In this document: positions 1-5,305 of the stretch, piece by piece | How the letters are laid out: each line of letters opens with the position of its first letter | How positions within the stretch are numbered: the first letter of the stretch is position 1 | Origin: Lentisphaerota bacterium | GTDB lineage: Bacteria; Verrucomicrobiota; Kiritimatiellia; RFP12; UBA1067 | DNA length: 6,811 nucleotides | Assembly: GCA_022839525.1 (NCBI GenBank) | Contig: JALHET010000104.1 | Coordinates: forward strand, 1-6,811 | Direction: 5' to 3' | Made by a program: the position numbers and the translations under genes | The notes under the pieces: model-generated | What the model was told of the DNA's origin: nothing | The model's database searches: none | What the model saw: only the letters and a program-made list of their open reading frames with translations

Positions 1-368
1 TTGACCTCGTCGCACATGGTGTCGAGGCGGTGGTCGCGGTAGCAGTAAACTTTGCCCAGCACATCCCCGTCCTGTGTCAGGAAATGGCCGTCCGCGCCCC
101 AGGTGTCGATGCCGATGCCGTCCAGCACCGCACCGTATTGGCGGCGCGCGGCCTGCAGTCCTTTGACGATGTTCTGGTAGATGTAGGTGTCGTCCCAAAA
201 CGTGCGCTCCGTCACTTCGCCCGTGCGGTCCGGCAGGAAATAAGAGACCCCCTCATGCGCAAAGCGGTGAACCTCCTCCATCCGGAAAGAGCCATCCCCG
301 AAAAACCCGATGAAACACTTGCCGCCCGACGCGCCCAAATCCACTGCGAACAACTTTTTTTCAGTCAT
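1..368 (-). CDS. rhaB: Rhamnulokinase-like FGGY carbohydrate kinase, N-terminal part (runs off the left edge)
   Basis: The minus strand reads open from an ATG at 368-366 to the window edge, giving 122 residues with no stop. The protein starts MTEKKLFAVDLGASGGK. The DLGASGGK stretch (residues 10-17) matches the first phosphate-binding loop of FGGY kinases, and GIGIDTWGAD (84-93) and YRDHR (110-114) match the sugar-binding region of rhamnulokinases, which phosphorylate L-rhamnulose in the cytoplasm. The start is supported by GGAG at 374-377, five bases before the ATG. The gene is transcribed away from lpxI. The family assignment is strong. The exact sugar is less certain, because only about a quarter of a typical kinase (near 480 residues) is visible and no other rhamnose genes are in view. 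Another FGGY kinase acting on a related sugar is possible. Confidence 0.75.
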   Translation of the reverse strand, partial: MTEKKLFAVDLGASGGKCFIGFFGDGSFRMEEVHRFAHEGVSYFLPDRTGEVTERTFWDDTYIYQNIVKGLQAARRQYGAVLDGIGIDTWGADGHFLTQDGDVLGKVYCYRDHRLDTMCDEV

Positions 369-421
369 ACCCTCTCCGTTTGATGCGGCTCTGCCGCAGA
401 CACTCGAAATCATCAGGGTGA

Positions 422-427
422 ATCATA
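422..427 (-). promoter_or_regulatory. Likely -10 element of the rhamnulokinase-like gene
   Basis: On the minus strand this reads TATGAT, one mismatch from TATAAT, preceded by TGC, which makes an extended -10 (TGnTATGAT). No good -35 hexamer lies at 16-18 bases. Transcription would start near 415 and give a leader of about 47 bases that contains a perfect 6-bp hairpin (384-398) just upstream of the ribosome binding site. Confidence 0.4.
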
Positions 428-478
428 GCACACAGGCTCCGTTTCAGGTAGCCCGAATTCAACGGGCGGGATTGCGTC

Positions 479-508
479 TTGCCGTGCCCTTCCGGCTTCC
501 GGTATAAT
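479..508 (+). promoter_or_regulatory. lpxI promoter (TTGCCG / 18 bp / TATAAT)
   Basis: A perfect TATAAT at 503-508 lies 18 bases downstream of TTGCCG (479-484), a housekeeping sigma-70 type promoter. The predicted transcription start falls at about 515-516, on or next to the lpxI ATG at 516. The promoter therefore seems to produce a leaderless mRNA. The -10 hexamer is bracketed on both sides by CCGG. Confidence 0.65.
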
Positions 509-515
509 CCGGCTC

Positions 516-1370
516 ATGGTTATGGTACAAAACGCGGTGGACAAACTCCTGATCATGGCGGGCAACGGCACGTATCCCACCTGCATGGTGACGGGCGCCC
601 GCGCGGCAGGCGTGCGGCACATCACCGTGCTGGGCTTGCGCGGCTCAACCACCCGGGCGACCGCCGCGCTGGCCGACGAGACCGTCTGGTTCGGCATCGG
701 CGAAGTGCGCGCCATCTTCAACTGGGCGGCGAAACAGGGCTTCTCGCACGGCGTTCTGGCAGGCGGCATCACGCCCATCGCCCTTTTCCGCACACGGTTT
801 GACGACCTGGCCCGTTCGTGGCTGAATGAACTGACCGTCAAAAACGCCCACACGATTTTCGGCAGGATCGCGGTCGAGCTGGAGCAGCGTGGTATCCGCA
901 TACTTCCCGCCTCGTGTTATATGGATGACCACATCCCCGGGGCAGGCGTGCTGACCCGGCGGGCCCCCGACGAACGGGAAAGCCGCGACATCGCTTTCGG
1001 GCATCGGGTGGCCTGCGACATCGGCGGACTGGATATCGGACAGACCCTTGTGGTGAAAGACGGTATGATCCTGGCCGTCGAAGCGTTCGAGGGCACCGAC
1101 AAGGCCATCCGGCGCGGCGGCAAACTCGGCGGTAAGGGCGTGGTTGTCGTCAAGGTCGCGAAGGAAGGCCACGACATGCGCTTCGACATCCCGGTTCTCG
1201 GCGAAAAAACCATCTCTGTTCTGCGCAAGGCGGGCGTCTCGGCCTTGGCCTACCAAGCCGGACGGCTGGTGTTGCTCGAACGCCAGAAGGTCATCGCCGC
1301 AGCCAACGCATTGAACCTCGCCATCGTCGGCCTCGACTCCGGCCTCCCCGCCGCACCCCTCAGACCTTGA
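516..1370 (+). CDS. lpxI: UDP-2,3-diacylglucosamine pyrophosphatase LpxI
   Basis: This 284-residue protein belongs to the LpxI (DUF1009) family, which hydrolyses UDP-2,3-diacylglucosamine to lipid X and UMP in the cytoplasm, replacing LpxH in many Gram-negative lineages. Recognisable features are the N-terminal LLIMAGNGTYP (11-21), the central SLND-like SWLNELTVKN segment (101-110), and the C-terminal half with DIGQTLVVKDGMILAVEAFEGTDKAI (173-198), GGKGVVVVKVAK (205-216) and HDMRFDIPVLG (219-229), which holds the aspartates conserved around the catalytic site. Length is normal for the family. The next gene is lpxB, which uses its product, so the pair is a functional operon. No Shine-Dalgarno sequence precedes ATG 516, and the -10 hexamer ends only 7 bases before it. 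ATG 522 is an alternative start in the same frame. Confidence 0.93.
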   Translation: MVMVQNAVDKLLIMAGNGTYPTCMVTGARAAGVRHITVLGLRGSTTRATAALADETVWFGIGEVRAIFNWAAKQGFSHGVLAGGITPIALFRTRFDDLARSWLNELTVKNAHTIFGRIAVELEQRGIRILPASCYMDDHIPGAGVLTRRAPDERESRDIAFGHRVACDIGGLDIGQTLVVKDGMILAVEAFEGTDKAIRRGGKLGGKGVVVVKVAKEGHDMRFDIPVLGEKTISVLRKAGVSALAYQAGRLVLLERQKVIAAANALNLAIVGLDSGLPAAPLRP

Positions 1371-1387
1371 GTTTGAAAACGCCTATC

Positions 1388-2548
1388 ATGAGTGATACTC
1401 CCCTCCGCATCCTGATCTGCGCCGGCGAAGTCAGCGGCGACATGCACGCCGCCGCGCTGATGCGCGCGCTGCGCGAACGGCTGCCACGCCCCACCGTGTT
1501 CCGCGGCTTCGGCGGCGACGCCATGCGGGCCGAGGGCGCGGAGCTGCTCTACCACACGGACCGCACCGCGATCATCGGCATCACGCCGGTTCTCCTCAAC
1601 CTGCCGTTCCTGCTCGGCATGCGCCGGCGCATGAAGCGCGAGATCCTCGACTGGAAGCCGGATCTGGTGCTGACGGTCGATTATCCGGGTATGAACCTGC
1701 GGCTCGCGAAATTCGCGCACGACCGCGGCTTCAAAACCGCCCACTACATCTGCCCGCAGGTCTGGGCCTGGCACCGCAGCCGCATCCCGAAGATCGCAAA
1801 GATGCTCGATCTGCTGCTTTGCATTCTTCCCTTCGAGCCCGCCTTGTTCAAAGACACGCCCCTCAAGGCTCGCTTCACAGGCCACCCGCTGGTGGACCGC
1901 GCCGCCGAAACCCGCGCCGAGCCGTCCGCCGCACTGCCGTGGCAGGGCCGCCACCGCATCGCGCTGCTACCCGGCAGCCGCACCAGCGAGATCACGCGCA
2001 TCTTGCCGCGCCTCCTCGCCGCCGCCGCGCTGCTCGAACAGCGGCTCGGCGGCGACTGCTCGTTCATGATCCCTGCGCCGGGCCGGAACATGCGCGCGCT
2101 GGGAGAGGCTGTCGCGGCCGCGGCACCGGTCAGGCCGCAGCGGCTGTCTTTTGTCGACGGGCAGGCGCGGCAGGTGATGCTGCAGGCGCATGCCGCCGCC
2201 GTGGCTTCGGGAACCGCCACGCTGGAGGCCTGCCTCATGCGCTGCCCCACCGTTCTCGTGTACACGGCCAGTCCCTTCACCTACCTGATCGCCCGGTTCG
2301 TCATTAAAGGCGTCAACCACTTGGGGCTGGCCAACATCATCGCGGGTAAAGAGGTGATGCCGGAACTGCTCCAGCACGACTTCACGCCGGAACGTCTGGC
2401 CGACCAGCTTCACAGGTATCTCGCGGAGCCCACGGCCCGTGCCCAGGCCGTCGCGGAACTGGACGCGACCAACGCCTTGCTCGGCAGCGGCAACGCCTCG
2501 GGCCGCGCCGTAGAAGCCATGGTCGCGGACGGTCTTTTCGCTTTGTAG
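1388..2548 (+). CDS. lpxB: Lipid-A-disaccharide synthase LpxB
   Basis: The 386-residue protein (E. coli LpxB has 382) is a GT19 glycosyltransferase that joins UDP-2,3-diacylglucosamine and lipid X into the lipid A disaccharide at the inner face of the cytoplasmic membrane. Visible family motifs are AGEVSGD near the N-terminus (12-18), FRGFGGDAMRAEG (38-50), DYPGMNLRLAKFA (98-110), HYICPQVWAW (119-128), GHPLVD (165-170), LLPGSR (193-198), ASGTATLEA (273-281) and NHLGLANIIAGKEVMPELLQ (310-329). The start at ATG 1388 places the core motif where the family usually has it and leaves 17 bases after lpxI. A TTG at 1367 overlapping the lpxI stop would add seven residues; neither start has a convincing ribosome binding site, so translational coupling to lpxI is likely. 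The stop codon TAG (2546-2548) lies inside the left copy of an 8-bp direct repeat flanking an inserted palindrome. Confidence 0.94.
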   Translation: MSDTPLRILICAGEVSGDMHAAALMRALRERLPRPTVFRGFGGDAMRAEGAELLYHTDRTAIIGITPVLLNLPFLLGMRRRMKREILDWKPDLVLTVDYPGMNLRLAKFAHDRGFKTAHYICPQVWAWHRSRIPKIAKMLDLLLCILPFEPALFKDTPLKARFTGHPLVDRAAETRAEPSAALPWQGRHRIALLPGSRTSEITRILPRLLAAAALLEQRLGGDCSFMIPAPGRNMRALGEAVAAAAPVRPQRLSFVDGQARQVMLQAHAAAVASGTATLEACLMRCPTVLVYTASPFTYLIARFVIKGVNHLGLANIIAGKEVMPELLQHDFTPERLADQLHRYLAEPTARAQAVAELDATNALLGSGNASGRAVEAMVADGLFAL

Positions 2549-2630
2549 GTAATCGGTTGGTGACAGGGAGGCATGCGAGTCGAACGCATGATCCTCGCAT
2601 ACCCCTGTCACTAACCCATTACCTTTGTAG
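2541..2630. mobile_element. MITE-like 74-bp inverted-repeat element with 8-bp target-site duplication
   Basis: The element spans 2549-2622. Its ends, GTAAT and ATTAC, pair symmetrically. The 20-bp arms 2549-2568 and 2603-2622 are inverted repeats with one mismatch and one G-T pair. Inside, ATGCGAG (2573-2579) pairs with CTCGCAT (2594-2600). Directly outside both ends lies the same octamer, CTTTGTAG (2541-2548 and 2623-2630), as expected for a target-site duplication of 8 bp. It has no coding capacity, so it would depend on a transposase elsewhere. The insertion duplicated the end of lpxB including its stop codon, leaving the protein intact. As RNA it would fold into a long hairpin and could act on the lpxB 3' end. 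The structure is directly visible; mobility is inference. Confidence 0.65.
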
Positions 2631-2641
2631 CTGTTTTCAGC

Positions 2642-2670
2642 GTGACGCGCCGCACGGGTATCAGTATGCT
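2642..2670 (+). promoter_or_regulatory. Possible argS promoter
   Basis: GTGACG (2642-2647) and TATGCT (2665-2670) are spaced by 17 bases. Each matches four of six consensus positions. Transcription would start near 2677 and give a leader of about 28 bases containing the argS ribosome binding site. It lies just downstream of the palindromic element, so argS need not depend on read-through from lpxB. Confidence 0.35.
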
Positions 2671-2704
2671 TCTCCCTTTTAACAAAAGAGGCAAAGGCGA
2701 TCCC

Positions 2705-4435
2705 ATGAACGAGACGGTGAACAAGTGCGAAGAGGTGTTGGCGCAGTGGGTGCGGCAAGCGTTCCGGACGGCGTTCGGGACAGGGCAGGACTGGTCCGCG
2801 ATCCGCGTGCAGCCCGCGACGGACATGCGTTTCGGCGATTTCCAGTGCAACGACGCCATGCAGGCCGCCAAAACCTTGCGCCAGTCCCCGCGGGCGATCG
2901 CGGAGGCAACCGTCAAGGCCTTGCCGTTGCCGCCGATGCTCACCAAGGCCGGGGTCGCGGGGCCGGGTTTCATCAACCTCACCGTGAGTCCGGCATGGCT
3001 TGCGGAACAGGTAGCCGCGCTTTCCGCCGCACCGCGCTTCGGCATCCCGGACACCGGGCAGGGCAAGACGGTCATCCTCGATTACTCCAGCCCCAACGTG
3101 GCCAAGCCCATGCACATCGGCCACATCCGTTCCACCGTGATCGGCAACGCGCTCGACCGCATGTACCGTGCACTCGGATTCCGTGTGATCTCAGACAACC
3201 ATCTGGGCGATTGGGGCACGCAGTTCGGCCTCCTGATCCAAGGTTACCGCACCTTCCTGACGGACGAGGAACGCGCGGCCCTCACGGTCGAGTTGCTGGA
3301 ACGGGTCTACGTGCAGAGTTACAACCGCTCCAAAGAGGATCCGTCGTGGCTCGACGCCTGTAAAGCGGAACTGGTGAAACTGCAACAGGGAGACCCGGAA
3401 AACCGCTCGGTTTGGGAGCGTTTCATCGCCATCAGCCTCGACGAGTTCAACCGCGTCTACAAACGCCTGGATGTCGGGTTCGACCTCTGCCGCGGCGAGA
3501 GCTTCTACAACGACATGCTGGCCGAAACCGTGCAGGTGTTGCAGAACAAAGGGCTGGCCGTCGAAAGCGAAGGCGCGCTGGTCGTGAAACTCGAAGCCGA
3601 GGGGATGCCGGTGTGCATCGTGCGCAAGAGCGACGGCGGCTTTAACTACGCCACCACCGACATCGCCACCGTACGCAGCCGCGCGGCGGAGTTCGCGCCC
3701 GACCGGATCGTGTATGTGACGGACGAGCGGCAGCAACTGCACTTCAAGCAGTTCTTCGCCGTGTGCGCCAAGCTGGGGTACACGACGCATCTGGAGCATG
3801 TGTGGTTCGGCCTGATGCGCCTGCCCGAGGGAACCTTCTCGACGCGGCAAGGCAACGTGATCAAGCTCGAGACGCTGCTGGACGAGGCCGAGCGGCGGGC
3901 TTTGGAGATCGTCAAGGCTTCCAACAGCGGAATGCCCGAGGCGGAGCAGAAAGAACTGGCCGCCGCGATCGGCATCGGGGCGATCAAGTACGCCGACCTG
4001 AGCCATGACCCGCAGACGCTGATCGTCTTCACCTGGGAAAAGGCGTTGGCCCTGGAAGGCAATTCCGGACCATACCTTCAATACGCCTATGCGCGCGTGT
4101 GCAGCCTCGTCGATAAGTATGCGGCGCTGGCGCCGGGCGTTGACCCGCTCAAGAATCCGCTGCTGCTGGCCGAGCCGGTCGAAAAGGAGCTGGCCTTGCG
4201 GCTGATGCAGTTCCCGGCTACGGTGGTGCGTGCGGCCGAGGCGTACAAGCCCAGCGTACTGGCCGATTACCTGTTCGGCCTGTCACAGGTTTACAGCAGT
4301 TTTTACCAGCGCTCGCCGGTATTGAAGGCCGAGCCGGCCGTGCGCGACAGCCGCATCCGGTTGTGCGCGATGGTGGCGCAGGTGTTGGCCGAGGGGCTTG
4401 GCCTGCTCGGCATCCGCACGCCCCGGAGAATCTGA
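2705..4435 (+). CDS. argS: Arginyl-tRNA synthetase
   Basis: This 576-residue class I aminoacyl-tRNA synthetase charges tRNA-Arg with arginine in the cytoplasm. The N-terminal tRNA-binding domain typical of ArgRS covers about residues 1-110 (GDFQCNDAM at 44-52, AGPGFINLTV at 85-94). The catalytic domain begins with VILDYSSPNVAKPMHIGHIRST, containing a perfect HIGH signature at 137-140, followed by DNHLGDWGTQFGLLIQGY (164-181). The usual KMSKS loop is replaced by FSTRQGNVIKL (378-388), as is normal for this enzyme. The C-terminal DALR anticodon-binding domain starts around SGPYLQYAYARV (454-465). ATG 2705 is chosen because AAAGG at 2693-2697 lies seven bases upstream and the length fits the family. 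The frame stays open back to GTG 2642, but that would add an unlikely 21-residue extension. Confidence 0.96.
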   Translation: MNETVNKCEEVLAQWVRQAFRTAFGTGQDWSAIRVQPATDMRFGDFQCNDAMQAAKTLRQSPRAIAEATVKALPLPPMLTKAGVAGPGFINLTVSPAWLAEQVAALSAAPRFGIPDTGQGKTVILDYSSPNVAKPMHIGHIRSTVIGNALDRMYRALGFRVISDNHLGDWGTQFGLLIQGYRTFLTDEERAALTVELLERVYVQSYNRSKEDPSWLDACKAELVKLQQGDPENRSVWERFIAISLDEFNRVYKRLDVGFDLCRGESFYNDMLAETVQVLQNKGLAVESEGALVVKLEAEGMPVCIVRKSDGGFNYATTDIATVRSRAAEFAPDRIVYVTDERQQLHFKQFFAVCAKLGYTTHLEHVWFGLMRLPEGTFSTRQGNVIKLETLLDEAERRALEIVKASNSGMPEAEQKELAAAIGIGAIKYADLSHDPQTLIVFTWEKALALEGNSGPYLQYAYARVCSLVDKYAALAPGVDPLKNPLLLAEPVEKELALRLMQFPATVVRAAEAYKPSVLADYLFGLSQVYSSFYQRSPVLKAEPAVRDSRIRLCAMVAQVLAEGLGLLGIRTPRRI

Positions 4436-4443
4436 GGAGCAAG

Positions 4444-4513
4444 GCGGTTAGGTGTTTAGGCCGTTAGGGGTGTCTTTCTCCCTAACAGCCTGACGGTCTA
4501 ACCCGCTAACAGC
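4444..4513. repeat. Inverted arrays of an 8-bp GTTAG-type unit between convergent genes
   Basis: Three head-to-tail octamers read on the plus strand (GCGGTTAG, GTGTTTAG, GCCGTTAG; 4444-4467). After a 14-base spacer, four octamers read on the minus strand (GCTGTTAG, ACCGTCAG, CGGGTTAG, GCTGTTAG; 4482-4513). The period is exactly eight bases throughout, with a degenerate first half and a conserved (G)TTAG end. The arms pair: 4459-4469 with 4480-4490 (one mismatch, 10-base loop) and 4441-4451 with 4506-4516 (one mismatch). The array fills the gap between argS and the DJ-1 gene, where it could stop transcripts from both sides, although no clear U-tract follows either hairpin. I do not recognise it as a named repeat family. 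Confidence 0.7.
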
Positions 4514-4514
4514 C

Positions 4515-5063
4515 TTAGAACTGCGTCAGCAAACCGTCGGCCACGCGGCGCGCGGCCTCCTCACCGGCCAAGTGCTGCACAAGCACGAGGGCGAAAAGCA
4601 TGGCGGTGCCCGGGCCCTGGCTGGTGATCACGTTACCGTCGGCGATGACCGGCGCATTGTCGTAGGCGGAGCCGAGTTCTTCGGCGCAAGACGGGTAACA
4701 GGTGGCCTTGCGCCCCTCCTTCAGGATGCCTGCGGCAGCCAGGACGGTCGGGGCGGCACAAATCGCGGCGACATATTTTCCCGCTTGATCAAACGTCTGC
4801 ACGGCCTCAGTCACACGGGAGTCGGCGAGCAGGTTCTCGGTGCCCTTGCCGCCTCCGGGGAGCACGATCGCGTCGAACGATTCCAGATCTAGACTGTCCA
4901 AGACCGTATCGGCCAGCAGCGTCACGCCGCGCGAACCTTTGACCGGCAGGGCGTCGCCAAGTGCGGCGGATGTGACGTCGATGCCGCCGCGGCGCAGGAC
5001 ATCGATAACCGTGACGGCTTCGAGTTCTTCCACACCGTCGGCGAGGGGAATGAGCACACGCAT
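4515..5063 (-). CDS. DJ-1/PfpI family protein (YajL-like)
   Basis: The 182-residue protein has the single flavodoxin-like domain of the DJ-1/ThiJ/PfpI superfamily. It begins MRVLIPLADGVEELEAVTVIDVLRRGG; Glu15 occupies the position of the conserved glutamate (Glu18 of human DJ-1) that tunes the reactive cysteine. That cysteine is Cys102 in the nucleophile elbow AAICAAPTVLAAAGIL (99-114). The PGGGKGTENLL segment (69-79) and the ITSQGPGTAMLFALVLV region (146-162) are also typical. Members have been linked to oxidative-stress resistance, redox sensing, glyoxalase activity and, with debate, deglycation. The residue matching DJ-1 His126 appears to be Tyr (CYP at 122-124), as varies within the family. 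The start at ATG 5063 is set by AAAGGA eight bases upstream. Longer in-frame extensions run into sequence unlike the family. It converges with argS and diverges from the release-factor-like gene. Confidence 0.9.
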   Translation of the reverse strand: MRVLIPLADGVEELEAVTVIDVLRRGGIDVTSAALGDALPVKGSRGVTLLADTVLDSLDLESFDAIVLPGGGKGTENLLADSRVTEAVQTFDQAGKYVAAICAAPTVLAAAGILKEGRKATCYPSCAEELGSAYDNAPVIADGNVITSQGPGTAMLFALVLVQHLAGEEAARRVADGLLTQF

Positions 5064-5087
5064 GAGCACGTCCTTTCTTTTGGCAAT

Positions 5088-5116
5088 AGGATAGCGGAGA
5101 TGTCCGAAACTGGAAA
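5088..5116 (-). promoter_or_regulatory. Possible promoter of the DJ-1 family gene
   Basis: Read on the minus strand, TTTCCA (5116-5111) and TATCCT (5093-5088) are 17 bases apart, each matching four of six consensus bases. The predicted start near 5081 would leave a short leader holding the AAAGGA ribosome binding site. This is a moderate match only. Confidence 0.3.
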
Positions 5117-5143
5117 CAAAAAAAGGGTGTCTGTCCGTAATCG

Positions 5144-5167
5144 GCCAGCTCGTCCGGGCAAGCTGGC
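5144..5167. repeat. Perfect 7-bp inverted repeat in the divergent spacer
   Basis: GCCAGCT (5144-5150) and AGCTGGC (5161-5167) are perfect inverted copies separated by ten bases, in the 242-bp spacer between the DJ-1 gene and the release-factor-like gene. Arm length and one-turn spacing would fit a dimeric regulator site, but no regulator is encoded nearby. The rest of the spacer holds only the two promoters listed and no coding signal. Confidence 0.35.
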
Positions 5168-5290
5168 GTTTGCCCCTTCCACCCGGTTCCAACCCCAAAA
5201 GACCGGATGAAAACGCGAAAACCTCGCACCCCTGGTGATTGACTGATTAGACCCCGGGGCCGAATCGCGGATGCGCCTGCGGTGCCGGTG

Positions 5291-5299
5291 TGGTAGAAT
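5291..5299 (+). promoter_or_regulatory. Extended -10 promoter of the release-factor-like gene
   Basis: TGG followed by TAGAAT (5294-5299) makes an extended -10 element with one mismatch to TATAAT. No convincing -35 lies at 16-18 bases upstream. The expected transcription start is about 5306, the A of the ATG. With no Shine-Dalgarno sequence present, this suggests a leaderless transcript. Confidence 0.45.
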
Positions 5300-5305
5300 G
5301 CGTAC

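Noticed and set aside
413..1256. Minus-strand open frames overlapping lpxI
   Set aside because: They lie wholly or mostly within a confidently assigned gene, lack recognisable domains and overlap one another in different frames.
1367..1387. TTG start for lpxB overlapping the lpxI stop
   Set aside because: It would add seven residues (MSLKTPI) not typical of the family and has no better ribosome binding site than ATG 1388. It remains possible through TTGA coupling.
2549..2622. A complete tRNA gene within the palindromic element
   Set aside because: Only the T-arm pattern is present. There is no D-arm, anticodon arm or correctly spaced acceptor stem and CCA end.
2642..2704. GTG or upstream ATG start for argS
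   Set aside because: The added residues do not resemble the ArgRS N-terminus, while ATG 2705 has a well-spaced AAAGG. The stretch also contains the likely promoter.
1967..3124. A long minus-strand open frame of 385 codons across the lpxB end and the argS start
   Set aside because: It is antisense to two well-identified genes and crosses the palindromic element. Its composition is typical of the shadow frames produced by G+C-rich codon use, and it shows no recognisable motif.
4444..4513. CRISPR array
   Set aside because: The repeated units are only eight bases, directly adjacent without spacers, and present in both orientations; no cas gene is nearby.
5064..5198. N-terminal extension of the DJ-1 family protein
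   Set aside because: The extension up to ATG 5198 has no similarity to DJ-1 proteins and would hide the good AAAGGA site placed just before ATG 5063.
5236..5251. Two TGATT octamers in tandem (TGATTGAC, TGATTAGA)
   Set aside because: Only two units with weak agreement; too little to link it to the octamer array at 4444-4513.
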